Position numbers and translations under genes: made by a program. From Marinagarivorans cellulosilyticus (GTDB lineage Bacteria > Pseudomonadota > Gammaproteobacteria > Pseudomonadales > Cellvibrionaceae): 64,000 nucleotides of DNA. Shown in pieces: positions 1-8,787 of this stretch. Numbering within the stretch: position 1 is the stretch's first letter; each line of letters begins with the position of its first letter. Where the stretch lies: NCBI RefSeq assembly GCF_021655555.1, contig NZ_AP023086.1:1178001-1242000 (forward strand), read 5' to 3'. Below the pieces are notes generated by a model. It worked only from the letters and a program-made list of their open reading frames with translations, did no database searches and was not told the DNA's origin.

Positions 1-343
1 CTCGCTGGCAGCAGCGCACAAATGTTGGGTGTTGGTTGGGGTTGTTTATATCTACTAGGCTTAAGCGCCATGCGCGCATACCTACGGTTTGCCCAGAGCG
101 GTACCAAAAGCCGATGTAAAAGCTGGCAAGGCTTATAATCCAGCCCAATAAAACAAGCTCACCAGCGCCGCCGGTCTTAAACATGGGTTGGTAGTCGGGG
201 CCGGCAGCGCTGGCATTTCCGGCAAAGGCTCCTAAACCTGTTACTAGGCCGCCATAGGCCATGCTAATAGCGAGTAGTATTAGGCTGTCGTAACCAAGTG
301 CGGCAAAGCGCCGCCAAAGGGGGGCGGTAGTAACAGGGGTCAT
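1..343 (-). CDS. RDD family membrane protein (partial, 3' end outside window)
   Basis: The reverse strand reads open from an ATG at 343 down to base 1, about 114 residues, with the C-terminus beyond the window. RRFAALGYDS near residues 11-20 is the Arg-Asp region that names the RDD family. A hydrophobic helix follows, and a second helix (about 60-78) precedes the conserved GQTVGMRAWRL segment. RDD proteins are small inner-membrane proteins of mostly unknown function; some members are linked to ion or osmotic homeostasis. It lies just upstream of the TraF-like gene on the other side of a short spacer, and both read leftward. The family assignment is strong; no specific role can be given. Confidence 0.8.
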   Translation of the reverse strand, partial: MTPVTTAPLWRRFAALGYDSLILLAISMAYGGLVTGLGAFAGNASAAGPDYQPMFKTGGAGELVLLGWIISLASFYIGFWYRSGQTVGMRAWRLSLVDINNPNQHPTFVRCCQR

Positions 344-416
344 TTGGTGTCTCAAGTTAAATGCGGGGCGCTATTTTAGCAGCCCAAACGCAAGCTTGGG
401 CTGGCTTTGGGGGTGT

Positions 417-1703
417 TTAGAAGGCAAAACCCAATTGTAGGCCGCCTCCTTGCTCCTCGGCACTGCGCAGGTAGCTAGCATTAAGGTATACCGGGCCCCA
501 GTGGGCACCAACGCCAATGCTGGTCGCTGCAGGCAGTTGGTTATCTGTATCGTAACGATAACCTGCACGTAAGGCGTAGCGTTGAAAGATCCGGTATTCA
601 CCGCCTAAAGATAAAAACTGGCCGGCTTGTTCGTTAGCTGTAGGTACATTGACCTGCATGTCGTAGTCCATGCCTATTTCCCACTTTGGGGTTAGGTAGG
701 CTAAGCCCATGCGATGTTTGGTATTGAGTTCGATAATAGCGCCGGTACTGCTGGTAAATGAGCGTGAAAATAAGTCTTTACCGACGTAAGCGAGGCGCAC
801 GCCGGAATCAAATTCGATGGCAACGCCAATATCGGCGTTAAACATGAGGTGGGGCTTAGAGCTGTTTTCGACTTCTAGGCTGTCTTTAGAAACCTCTCGC
901 GACTCATCAAATACACGCACTTGCATGGCTTTAGGGGTTACCCCAACAGCGACGCGCATGCGATCAAAGTCGTATCCTAGTGCTCCGGCCACGGCAGCTT
1001 CGTTAATGATTAACCCGCGTAAGTCGGCGCTGGACTCGATTTGATCGTAAGGGTCGTTCAGTGGCGGTGGTGCGAAGTCGACATAATCTTCATCGGCATT
1101 GAATAGTTCAGGGTGAACGTCACGCCAGTAACCACCGTTGGCGACATTGTCGAGTGCTTCGACGTAGTCATCGAATAGCTCAATGTCTTCATCTGGTACA
1201 TAACTGCGGCCTCCGCCTTCTATACGTGAGCCCAGATAAAAGCCGCCACCGCCTTTTTTTGAGGGCTCAGAAACTGCAATCAGGGGGATAAACGCGCTGA
1301 AGCTAAAATCTTTGTTTGCGATGCTCGTTAGGCCGTTTTCTAAATTCTGAGCGGCAATGCTGGCAGCAGCGGCATTGTCCTGCTGAGGGTTGTTGTTGTA
1401 ATTGTCTAAGGCTGAGTCAAAAGCGATATCGAGTTCGTCTTCTATGAGTTGGAGGCTGTCGATCGCAACTTGCGAAACGTTTGCTACGGCATAGGGAAGG
1501 TAGTAATGGCCATTGCGGCTTTTGTCTTCATCTTGGTCGAATAAGCCCAACAATGCAGGGTTATGGCCGGCCGCCATGCCGACACTGCCGATGGCAACGG
1601 CTGTTCCTGCCATAGCTTGGCTGCGTGGGTCGTAGGTGCCAAAACTGCCGGCGATTGCCGAAGAGCTAATAAAACTGAGTAATAAGGGTAAAGCTAATTT
1701 CAC
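417..1703 (-). CDS. TraF-like outer-membrane protein (conjugal-transfer TraF_2 type)
   Basis: This is a protein of about 428 residues with a signal peptide and a mature start near GSFGTYDPRSQAMAGTAVA. It is followed by many aromatic, alternating strands and ends in aromatic Phe (GFAF), as outer-membrane barrels do. The N-terminal DPRSxAMGG-like pattern is typical of chromosomal proteins annotated 'conjugal transfer TraF'; despite the name they are not plasmid genes. I prefer the GTG at 1703, because the signal peptide then begins at once (VKLALPLLLSF) and an AAGG lies upstream. A longer reading to 1772 adds a charged N-terminus that would sit awkwardly before a signal peptide. Substrate and function are unknown. 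Confidence 0.65.
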   Translation of the reverse strand: MKLALPLLLSFISSSAIAGSFGTYDPRSQAMAGTAVAIGSVGMAAGHNPALLGLFDQDEDKSRNGHYYLPYAVANVSQVAIDSLQLIEDELDIAFDSALDNYNNNPQQDNAAAASIAAQNLENGLTSIANKDFSFSAFIPLIAVSEPSKKGGGGFYLGSRIEGGGRSYVPDEDIELFDDYVEALDNVANGGYWRDVHPELFNADEDYVDFAPPPLNDPYDQIESSADLRGLIINEAAVAGALGYDFDRMRVAVGVTPKAMQVRVFDESREVSKDSLEVENSSKPHLMFNADIGVAIEFDSGVRLAYVGKDLFSRSFTSSTGAIIELNTKHRMGLAYLTPKWEIGMDYDMQVNVPTANEQAGQFLSLGGEYRIFQRYALRAGYRYDTDNQLPAATSIGVGAHWGPVYLNASYLRSAEEQGGGLQLGFAF

Positions 1704-1859
1704 GTCGGGTTGCCTTATTTTTATGAGTCTCAAGCGTGCGAGCGCCTGCCCTAATTGTAAGGCACGATTCACGCTTAAGCGACGTACTAAGTGTGACCAG
1801 AGTTAGGTAATGGCGTTAAAACGACAGTTACCTCGTCGCACACCCATTATTTTGCGCAA

Positions 1860-1880
1860 CCGCGCCTAAGCTTGGCGCGG
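1860..1880 (-). terminator. Hairpin downstream of nadB
   Basis: CCGCGCC and GGCGCGG form a perfect 7-bp stem around a 7-base loop, 20 bases beyond the nadB stop. There is no clear U-run after it on the minus strand, so this is a weak or imperfect terminator candidate. Confidence 0.4.
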
Positions 1881-1900
1881 CTTTATTAAATGCTGTTTTA

Positions 1901-3556
1901 TCAAATAAAGATGGTTTGGTCGGCAAAGTTTGCTGGTACTAAAAGGGTATCTTTGGCGATATCGCTTTGTTCTGGGTGATCCAGCGAGTAGTGCAGGCCG
2001 CGGCTTTCTTTGCGTAGCATGGCGGAGCGAATAATTAGCTCGGCTACCATTGCTAGGTTGCGCAGTTCGATTAAGTCGCTGCTAATTTTATAGTTGGCGT
2101 AGTACTCGTGGATTTCTGATTGCAGCAATTGAATGCGTCGCAATGCGCGCTCCAAGCGTTTGTGGGTGCGAACGATACCGACGTAATCCCACATAAAGCG
2201 GCGAATTTCATCCCAGTTGTGGTAGATCACCACGTCCTCATCGGAATTGGTTACTTGTGACTCGTCCCAGGGTTTGCAGGGGGCGGGTTCCGGTGTGCTG
2301 GCAAGCTTGGCAATAATGTCTTCTGCGGCCGACTGTGCGTAGACAATGCATTCTAATAGCGAATTGCTGGCCATTCGGTTGGCACCATGAAGGCCGGTAA
2401 AAGAGGTTTCTCCAATGGCATAAAGGTGGCTAAGGTCCGTTTGGCCGCGGGTGTTTACCACAATGCCGCCGCAGGTATAGTGGGCTGCGGGCACAACCGG
2501 AATGGCCTCTTTTGTTATATCAATGCCGAATTTTCTGCACTGCTCCATCACCGTGGGGAAGTGGCTTTCTAAAAAAGCTGGGTCACGATGGCTGATGTCT
2601 AAATACATGCAGGGCGCGCCAAGACGCTTCATTTCGTGGTCGATAGCTCTGGCGACAACATCGCGTGGCGCAAGCTCGGCTTGCGGGTGAAAGTCGGGCA
2701 TAAAGCGCTCGCCATTTGGGCGTTTGAGTACGGCGCCTTCACCGCGTAAGGCTTCCGTCATTAAAAACGATTTAGCTTTGGGGTGGTATAAGCATGTTGG
2801 GTGGAATTGGTTAAATTCCATATTGCCAATGCGGCATCCCGCCCGCCATGCCATGGCGATGCCATCGCCACTTGCGCTGTCTGGGTTAGAGCTATACAGG
2901 TACACCTTACTGGCGCCACCGCAGGCTAGCACTACAGCTTTAGCGGTGTAGCATTCCATGGTGTCTTCGCTGCGGTTGAGTACATAAGCACCTACGCAGC
3001 GTAGTTTTTTAGTGATTGGGTCGGGTTGTTTAATTAGATCTAGGGCAACGCGGTTTTCTTGCAGTTGGATATTGGCGTGGGTTAGTGCGTTATTGATCAG
3101 GCCGGAGTGTACGGCTTTGCCCGTAGCGTCGGCGCTATGGATAATACGTCGGTGGCTGTGGCCTCCTTCGCGGGTAAGGTGAAAATCGCCTTCCGCCGAG
3201 CGGGTAAAATCTACGCCAAGATCGACTAGCCATTTGATGGCGTTTTTACTGCGGGCGACGGTAAATTCGACTGCATCTTGGTGGCATAGACCGGCGCCGG
3301 CAGCCAGCGTATCTTTGACGTGCGACTCGGTAGAGTCGTGGTCGTCTAGCACAGCGGCAATGCCGCCTTGCGCATACCAAGTAGAGCCTTCTGTTAGTGC
3401 CCCTTTGCTTAGAACCGTAACCTTTGCGTACTTAGCTAAATGTAGCGCAAGGCTTAGCCCTGCTGCGCCGCTGCCAATCACGAGGACATCGCAATGGTGT
3501 AACGCTTTATCAGTATTATTTAATGAGGGTTTAGATGCGCTTATGGGCTTGGTCAC
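1901..3556 (-). CDS. nadB: L-aspartate oxidase
   Basis: This flavoenzyme oxidises L-aspartate to iminoaspartate, the first step of de novo NAD synthesis; NadA then makes quinolinate. The 551 residues fit the family. The FAD dinucleotide-binding motif GSGAAGLS is at about 28-35. The catalytic region has YAQGGIAAV and HTREGGHSHRR-like elements, and HGANRMASNSLLE (about 390-400) is the conserved flavin-contact segment. The C-terminal helical domain has the RTHKRLERALRRI region. The gene is divergent from rpoE, as in Pseudomonas and enteric bacteria. The ATG start gives a short tail before the FAD motif, which is usual for the family. Confidence 0.97.
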   Translation of the reverse strand: MTKPISASKPSLNNTDKALHHCDVLVIGSGAAGLSLALHLAKYAKVTVLSKGALTEGSTWYAQGGIAAVLDDHDSTESHVKDTLAAGAGLCHQDAVEFTVARSKNAIKWLVDLGVDFTRSAEGDFHLTREGGHSHRRIIHSADATGKAVHSGLINNALTHANIQLQENRVALDLIKQPDPITKKLRCVGAYVLNRSEDTMECYTAKAVVLACGGASKVYLYSSNPDSASGDGIAMAWRAGCRIGNMEFNQFHPTCLYHPKAKSFLMTEALRGEGAVLKRPNGERFMPDFHPQAELAPRDVVARAIDHEMKRLGAPCMYLDISHRDPAFLESHFPTVMEQCRKFGIDITKEAIPVVPAAHYTCGGIVVNTRGQTDLSHLYAIGETSFTGLHGANRMASNSLLECIVYAQSAAEDIIAKLASTPEPAPCKPWDESQVTNSDEDVVIYHNWDEIRRFMWDYVGIVRTHKRLERALRRIQLLQSEIHEYYANYKISSDLIELRNLAMVAELIIRSAMLRKESRGLHYSLDHPEQSDIAKDTLLVPANFADQTIFI

Positions 3557-3864
3557 GAAAGGGTTTGCCTTAACTATTCAACGATTGTTTAATGAGCTGG
3601 CTCATCAGGACTGGCCATTATTAATGCCAGAGGCTGAACTTTGCAACACTCCCAAAGTCTTTAGTGGATACAAACAATTCTGCAATGCGTTGGAACTGGC
3701 TTGTTTTGCCATAGATAACACATAGGTGATGTGTAGGGCAGGGCAATTCGGTGCCGCACCCAAGTTTGGGGCAATTGTAGAGCGATAATAATATGCCTTG
3801 ATTAGCAGGGCAGCTCAATTGCGGTGGTTAGACTAATAAAATGAGTATTAATAGGGAGTCGGCT
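3557..3864. other. nadB-rpoE divergent intergenic region
   Basis: This region of about 300 bp carries the promoters of nadB (leftward) and rpoE (rightward). A sigma-E-like promoter is visible at 3636-3662. A short CCCAA/TTGGG hairpin lies around 3758-3771. The in-frame ATG at 3841 is treated here as upstream of the true rpoE start. No other gene was seen. Confidence 0.6.
3636..3662 (+). promoter_or_regulatory. Candidate sigma-E promoter upstream of rpoE
   Basis: GAACTT at 3636-3641 is followed by a 16-base spacer and TCTTT at 3658. This matches the sigma-E/AlgU pattern GAACTT-N16-TCTRA except for the last positions of the -10. It lies about 200 bases before the rpoE start codon and would give the autoregulation known for rpoE/algU. 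The call comes from motif and spacing only. Confidence 0.5.
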
Positions 3865-4467
3865 ATGACCGAGCCTTCCGTGCCAGCCACCAATGATCAG
3901 CCGTCGGCGGATGATCTACTTGTGGCGCGCGTTCAGCAGGGTGATAAGCATGCCTTTGATTTACTGGTACTAAAATATCAGTATAAAGTCCAAGCAATTA
4001 TTAGCCGTTTTATCAAAGACTCTGCAGAGGTCCATGACGTTGCGCAAGAAACTTTTATTAAAGCTTATCGCGCGCTAGCCAACTTTAGAGGCGATAGCCA
4101 GTTTTATACTTGGTTGTATCGCATTGCGGTGAATACCAGTAAAAACCATTTGGTCTCTCGTAGCCGGCGCCCGCCAGCTTCGGATGTAGATGCTGAAGAG
4201 GCTGACTTTTACGCCGGTGCCGAGGCACTGCGCGATAACGAAACTCCGGAAAGCCGCATGGCAACCGATCAGCTCGAAGCAGCTATTTACGAGGCGCTTG
4301 AACGGCTACCCGACGATTTACGCATGGCCATTACTCTTCGTGAAATGGATGGCATGAGCTATGAAGAAATAGCCGAGGCGATGTCGTGCCCAATAGGTAC
4401 CGTACGCTCTCGCATTTTTAGGGCACGTGAAGCGATTGACAAGCACATTGGCCCGCTAATTCGCTAG
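3865..4467 (+). CDS. rpoE: RNA polymerase sigma factor RpoE (sigma-E/AlgU)
   Basis: This ECF sigma factor of 200 residues directs the envelope-stress response. Region 2 contains HDVAQETFIKAYRAL and FYTWLYRIAVN. Region 4 ends with the helix-turn-helix MSYEEIAEAMSCPIGTVRSR. I chose the ATG at 3865 (MTEPSVP) because AGGGAG sits about six bases upstream; an in-frame ATG at 3841 would add eight residues. It is followed by its anti-sigma factor rseA after an unusually long 235-bp gap, then by rseB and rseC. In this family activity is set by regulated proteolysis of RseA. Identification is very secure. Confidence 0.97.
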   Translation: MTEPSVPATNDQPSADDLLVARVQQGDKHAFDLLVLKYQYKVQAIISRFIKDSAEVHDVAQETFIKAYRALANFRGDSQFYTWLYRIAVNTSKNHLVSRSRRPPASDVDAEEADFYAGAEALRDNETPESRMATDQLEAAIYEALERLPDDLRMAITLREMDGMSYEEIAEAMSCPIGTVRSRIFRAREAIDKHIGPLIR

Positions 4468-4515
4468 CTGTTAACAGTGTTGTGTTTTGCTATTAATTTA
4501 GTGTGATTTTGGGCT

Positions 4516-4542
4516 GAACTTTACTTAATACGAGAGTCTCAA
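4516..4542 (+). promoter_or_regulatory. Candidate internal sigma-E promoter between rpoE and rseA
   Basis: GAACTT at 4516-4521 is followed after 15 bases by TCTCAA at 4537-4542. The site lies in the 235-bp rpoE-rseA gap and resembles the upstream rpoE site in its -35 and the context GCTGAACTTT. If active it would let sigma-E transcribe its own anti-sigma genes separately from rpoE. The call is by motif only. Confidence 0.45.
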
Positions 4543-4702
4543 GCCTTAACAGATTGATTGTTTTTTGTTCTTTAGAGTTAAGCCTTGTGCATGCGTGTGG
4601 CAGGGTGTTTGAAAGCGCGAGGTATGCCGTTTTGGCAAATGCTTTTGCGTTTTTGTAACGGTATCTTTTGTTTAACGGTTTATAGAGTGAGTCTCGGCAA
4701 CT

Positions 4703-5389
4703 ATGACATCAACACATACAACATCACCTTCAGAGCAAACGCTCGAAAGCTTATCCGCGCTAGTCGATGGCGAGGCAAGCGAGTTTGAAGGTCGCCGCTT
4801 ACTGGGCATGGTCAGTGATCCAGAGCTGAGCGAGAAGTGGCAACGTTACCATTTAACCGGTGCGCTTATGCGTAAAGAGCTTAGCTCCCCATCGCTTAGT
4901 GATCTAAGCGGGCGTATTAGCGCTGCTATTCACGCTGAGGCTGATCATGAAAACACTGGGTCAGCTGTTGCTAAGGGCGAGCCGGCCAAGCCGGTGAAAA
5001 GTCAGTGGCGAGATTGGATGGCTAAATCGGCTATTGCGGCTTCGGTTGCATTTGCGGTGGTTGCGGGTGTTCAATTTTCGCAAAACGGCTCCTTATTAGG
5101 GGGTGCCGATGACACCTCCTTGGTGGCTGCGCAAGACCCTGTGGTTTCTGCCCCAGTCGGTTTTGATTTGCCATCGCCTGTTGCTCGCAATGTGAGTTTG
5201 GGCACCTTAGCTGAGCCGCAGCGTAAGATTCAGGCGGCTGTTCCTACTAAACAACAGTTTTTGAGTAATGCAGAAGTCGATGCCGAATTGCAGCAGTTAT
5301 TTTTAGAGCATGCGGAGCTAAGCGCGGAAAATGGTAAATTTGGCTTGATGCCAATGGCGCGGGCGGCAAAAATGGCGCCCGCCGAGTAA
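4703..5389 (+). CDS. rseA: Anti-sigma-E factor RseA (MucA-like)
   Basis: This single-pass inner-membrane protein of 228 residues holds RpoE inactive at the membrane until DegS/RseP-type proteolysis. The N-terminal RseA domain begins with ESLSALVDGEASEFE (about 14-28) and includes WQRYHLTGALMR. One transmembrane helix lies near residues 110-127 (SAIAASVAFAVVAGV). The rest is a periplasmic tail with little conservation. The gene lies between rpoE and rseB; the stop is six bases before the rseB ATG. Sequence divergence is normal for RseA, and the context makes the call firm. Confidence 0.92.
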   Translation: MTSTHTTSPSEQTLESLSALVDGEASEFEGRRLLGMVSDPELSEKWQRYHLTGALMRKELSSPSLSDLSGRISAAIHAEADHENTGSAVAKGEPAKPVKSQWRDWMAKSAIAASVAFAVVAGVQFSQNGSLLGGADDTSLVAAQDPVVSAPVGFDLPSPVARNVSLGTLAEPQRKIQAAVPTKQQFLSNAEVDAELQQLFLEHAELSAENGKFGLMPMARAAKMAPAE

Positions 5390-5395
5390 GTATTG

Positions 5396-6358
5396 ATGAT
5401 AAATGTAACAGCGCGCGCGGGCCGACATATTGCGGCTTCGCTATTATCTTTAGTGTTATGCGGCTCAGGAGGGCTAGCATACGCTGCAGAAGGCGCGCAA
5501 AGTCCCTCTCATACCAGCGCCGAGCAACAATTATTGGCTATGGCGCACGCTCTTGATGAGCAAAGTTATCAGGGTACGCTTACCTATGAATTTGGTGGAC
5601 CTTTGGAAACTTTGGCTTTTGAGCGTTTAGTGCAAGAGCAAGGTACCCAAGAGCGCATCCGTCACCTTAGTGGCCGCCCTCGCGATTTTTCTCGCAGTTT
5701 GCCTAGCAATTACTGCGGCAATGCCGCCATGCGTTTGTTTGCCGAAGAGGGTAATACGCCCTTTGAGCGCTTAGGATTGCATTACGATTTCCAAAACGTT
5801 GGTGAAAACAGAGTTGCCGATCGAATCGTTGATATTGTAAAAATTACGCCTAAAGATACTCACCGTTACGGTTTTACCTTAGGTATTGATCGAGAGTCAC
5901 ACCTGCCTTTAATGCTAACGTTAACGGGCGAGCGCGGGCAGGTGCTCGAGCGCTTTCAGTTTGTTGAGTTGACGCTCGGTCCTATCGAAAAAACAACGCC
6001 TGTAGGGGACGCCTCACAGCGGCTCGCTTTTACGAAAGCGGCGTGCTCTGCACCAGAATCCTGGCAAGGTTGGCGTCCGCAGTGGCTTCCTGCGGGTTTT
6101 GTGGCAGCACGGGTAGATGTTAATGATGACCAAACGGTAATGAGTTTTACAGATGGCTTGGCGTCAATATCAATATTTGTTTCTCCTATTGAGCGCGTGT
6201 CCGGTGCTGTGGGGGTTGTTCAGCGTGGCGCGACAGTAGCGGCTATGACGATGGTTGCTTTGAACCAGCATTCTTTTAAAGTCTCTGTGGTTGGAGAAGT
6301 CCCGCCGGCGATTGCGCGCAAAGTGGCTTCTTCTGTTGCTTATCAGGCGGGCCCTTAA
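5396..6358 (+). CDS. rseB: Sigma-E regulatory protein RseB (MucB)
   Basis: This periplasmic protein of about 320 residues binds the RseA periplasmic tail, protects it from cleavage and senses mislocalised lipoproteins or LPS. A signal peptide runs to about residue 30 (LCGSGGLAYA). The N-terminal lipoprotein-carrier-like domain includes SYQGTLTYEFGG, and the C-terminal MucB domain includes WRPQWLPAGFVAAR. I use the ATG at 5396; a TTG lies directly in front of it. It overlaps no neighbour and is followed at once by rseC, whose GTG begins on the base after the stop. Confidence 0.92.
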   Translation: MINVTARAGRHIAASLLSLVLCGSGGLAYAAEGAQSPSHTSAEQQLLAMAHALDEQSYQGTLTYEFGGPLETLAFERLVQEQGTQERIRHLSGRPRDFSRSLPSNYCGNAAMRLFAEEGNTPFERLGLHYDFQNVGENRVADRIVDIVKITPKDTHRYGFTLGIDRESHLPLMLTLTGERGQVLERFQFVELTLGPIEKTTPVGDASQRLAFTKAACSAPESWQGWRPQWLPAGFVAARVDVNDDQTVMSFTDGLASISIFVSPIERVSGAVGVVQRGATVAAMTMVALNQHSFKVSVVGEVPPAIARKVASSVAYQAGP

Positions 6359-6856
6359 GTGAGTGAGCGTTGGATTACAGAACGTGCCCGTGTGCTTACT
6401 GCGGATGCGGACGGTTTATCGTTGTGGGTGGCCGCAGACAAAGCTAGCGCTTGTGGTAGCTGTAAAGCTAAATCGGGCTGCGGCACCTCTATGCTTGCAA
6501 AGCTAGGGGCAAACCAAGTGGCAGTTAGAGCGCTGCTATCACCAGAATTAGCGTCGCAGACCTTTCGCGAGGGGCAAGATGTCGATCTCGCGGTTGATCG
6601 CAATGCGTTTGTTAAGGTGGCTTTGGTGATGTATTTAATTCCGTTGCTTGGCTTGATTAGCGGTGTGTTATTGGCACCTATTGTTAGTGCTAACGCCGGT
6701 GATGGGGTTGTTGCCACAGCTGCGCTGGTTGGCTTGTTCTTTGGCGGCTGGGTGGCTAATCGCATATTGTACCGCTGGCGAAACGACGAGCGTCTGCAAC
6801 CGCTAGTTTTGCGTTCGAGCTTATCGCTTGATGAAGCTGTTGTGCACCTTACCTAA
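6359..6856 (+). CDS. rseC: SoxR-reducing/envelope-stress protein RseC (MucC)
   Basis: This small inner-membrane protein of 165 residues starts at GTG directly after rseB. The Cys-rich N-terminal stretch ACGSCKAKSGCGTS (about 31-44) is the RseC/MucC signature. Two transmembrane helices follow (about 83-103 and 113-130). In enteric bacteria RseC works with the Rsx complex to reduce SoxR; in Pseudomonas MucC modulates sigma-E output. Here the operon stops after rseC, and no mucD (DegP-like protease) follows as it does in Pseudomonas. Confidence 0.9.
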   Translation: MSERWITERARVLTADADGLSLWVAADKASACGSCKAKSGCGTSMLAKLGANQVAVRALLSPELASQTFREGQDVDLAVDRNAFVKVALVMYLIPLLGLISGVLLAPIVSANAGDGVVATAALVGLFFGGWVANRILYRWRNDERLQPLVLRSSLSLDEAVVHLT

Positions 6857-6923
6857 ATCCCAACTCAGGCTAATGGTATTCATGGCATGAGCCTCTTAAA
6901 TGAGATAGACTGCGCGCAATTTT

Positions 6924-6955
6924 CACCACCATTTCGGTGGTGTTCACCGTTTTTT
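6924..6955 (+). terminator. Hairpin between rseC and lepA
   Basis: CACCACC and GGTGGTG form a perfect 7-bp stem with a 5-base loop (6924-6942). A T6 run comes about eight bases later. The distance to the T-run makes it imperfect, but its place at the end of the sigma-E operon fits a terminator. Confidence 0.4.
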
Positions 6956-6975
6956 CGAAGCAGGTTTTAATCTCA

Positions 6976-8775
6976 GTGACCGACTTAAGTCATATTCGTA
7001 ATTTCTCGATCATTGCCCATATTGATCACGGTAAATCAACCATTGCCGACCGTTTTATCCAGCATTGTGGCGGCTTAACTGAGCGTGAGATGAACGTTCA
7101 GGTTTTAGACTCTATGGATATAGAGCGCGAACGCGGCATTACTATTAAGGCTCAAAGCGTCACGCTGCACTACAAAGCCCGAAACGGCAATATCTACCAA
7201 CTTAACTTTATTGATACTCCCGGTCACGTTGATTTCTCTTATGAAGTTTCGCGCTCTTTGGCTGCGTGTGAAGGTGCGCTGTTGGTCGTGGATGCCGCGC
7301 AAGGTGTAGAGGCGCAGTCAGTTGCAAACTGCTATACCGCAATCGAGCAAAACCTCGAAGTGATCCCCGTGTTAAACAAAATGGACCTTCCGCAGGCCAA
7401 TCCAGAAGCCGTAGCAGACGAAATCGAAAGCATCATTGGAATTGATGCTACTGATGCCGTGCGCTGTTCGGCCAAGAGTGGTTTGGGGATTGAAGATGTA
7501 TTAGAGGTCTTGGTCACTTCTGTGCCACCACCGCAAGGTGATGTCGATGCACCGTTGCAGGCGCTTATTATTGACTCGTGGTTTGATAGTTACTTGGGTG
7601 TTGTTTCGCTTGTGCGGGTTAAGCAGGGCACCATTAAAGTTAAAGATAAAATCGTTTCCAAGACCATCGGTAAGTCACAAGTGGTTGATAGCGTTGGTGT
7701 TTTTACGCCGAAGCGACACGAAACCGGTGTGCTGCATGCAGGCGAGGTAGGTTTTATTGTTGCAGGCATTAAAGATATTCATGGCGCGCCAGTTGGGGAT
7801 ACCATCACCCATGCATCATCCCCAGATGTTAGTGCGTTGCCTGGATTTCAAAAGGTTAAGCCGCAGGTTTATGCGGGCTTATTCCCAGTAAGCTCGGACG
7901 ATTATGAGAATTTCCGTGATGCTCTTTCTAAGCTAACGCTAAATGATGCCTCATTATTTTATGAGCCAGAAAGCTCAGATGCCTTGGGTTTTGGTTTTCG
8001 ATGTGGCTTTTTGGGTATGCTCCATATGGAGATTATCCAAGAGCGTCTAGAGCGGGAGTACGATCTCGATCTGATTACAACGGCACCGACGGTTGTGTTT
8101 GAGGTGGAGTGTAATAACGGTGATGTGATTTACGTTGACAACCCATCAAAGCTGCCTGATTTGGGTACGATTAATGAGATGCGCGAGCCTATTGTGCAGG
8201 CTAACATCCTTGTCCCACAAACCTATTTAGGTGCTGTTATAACGCTGTGTATAGAAAAGCGCGGTATGCAGAAAGATATTCAGTATTTAGGGGCTCAGGT
8301 TCAAGTGGTCTACGAGCTGCCCATGAATGAAGTAGTTTTGGATTTCTTTGATCGCTTAAAGTCTGTCAGCCGAGGATATGCTTCGTTGGATTATAGCTTT
8401 CAGCGCTTTCAGGTCGCCAGCTTGGTGAGACTGGACGTGTTAATTAATAGCGAAAAAGTAGATGCCCTCGCATTAATTGTGCACCGTGATAAAGCGCATC
8501 AAAAAGGCCGAGCGTTGGCAGACAAAATGAAAGAGCTGATTCCACGCCAAATGTTCGATGTGGCGATACAAGCCGCTATTGGTGGCCAGGTGGTCGCGCG
8601 AACAACCGTTAAGGCATTGCGCAAAAACGTTACGGCTAAGTGTTATGGCGGTGATATTACGCGTAAGAAAAAACTATTAGAAAAACAAAAAGCCGGTAAA
8701 AAGCGTATGAAGCAAGTAGGGCGTGTGGAAATCCCTCAGGATGCGTTCTTGGCTGTGCTTAAAGTCGATAGCTAA
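6976..8775 (+). CDS. lepA: Elongation factor 4 (LepA), ribosomal back-translocase GTPase
   Basis: This translational GTPase acts on stalled or mis-translocated ribosomes. G1 is AHIDHGKST (about 14-22), the switch II region is DTPGH (about 80) and G4 is NKMD (about 134). The lysine-rich C-terminal domain ends KKRMKQVGRVEIPQDAF. I chose the GTG at 6976 (VTDLSHIRNFS), which gives 599 residues, the same length as E. coli LepA. An earlier in-frame GTG adds 13 residues that the family lacks. It heads the conserved run lepA-lepB-DUF4845-rnc-era-recO. Confidence 0.97.
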   Translation: MTDLSHIRNFSIIAHIDHGKSTIADRFIQHCGGLTEREMNVQVLDSMDIERERGITIKAQSVTLHYKARNGNIYQLNFIDTPGHVDFSYEVSRSLAACEGALLVVDAAQGVEAQSVANCYTAIEQNLEVIPVLNKMDLPQANPEAVADEIESIIGIDATDAVRCSAKSGLGIEDVLEVLVTSVPPPQGDVDAPLQALIIDSWFDSYLGVVSLVRVKQGTIKVKDKIVSKTIGKSQVVDSVGVFTPKRHETGVLHAGEVGFIVAGIKDIHGAPVGDTITHASSPDVSALPGFQKVKPQVYAGLFPVSSDDYENFRDALSKLTLNDASLFYEPESSDALGFGFRCGFLGMLHMEIIQERLEREYDLDLITTAPTVVFEVECNNGDVIYVDNPSKLPDLGTINEMREPIVQANILVPQTYLGAVITLCIEKRGMQKDIQYLGAQVQVVYELPMNEVVLDFFDRLKSVSRGYASLDYSFQRFQVASLVRLDVLINSEKVDALALIVHRDKAHQKGRALADKMKELIPRQMFDVAIQAAIGGQVVARTTVKALRKNVTAKCYGGDITRKKKLLEKQKAGKKRMKQVGRVEIPQDAFLAVLKVDS

Positions 8776-8787
8776 AAGGGTCGTATT

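Noticed and set aside
417..1772. Conjugative plasmid remnant suggested by the TraF name
   Set aside because: No other transfer gene is near; chromosomal TraF_2-type barrels are common in gammaproteobacteria.
3234..3725. 163-residue open frame antisense to nadB
   Set aside because: Lies over conserved nadB sequence and the rpoE promoter; composition is that of an antisense shadow.
4585..4788. 67-residue frame in the rpoE-rseA gap
   Set aside because: Overlaps the rseA start, has no ribosome site and looks random.
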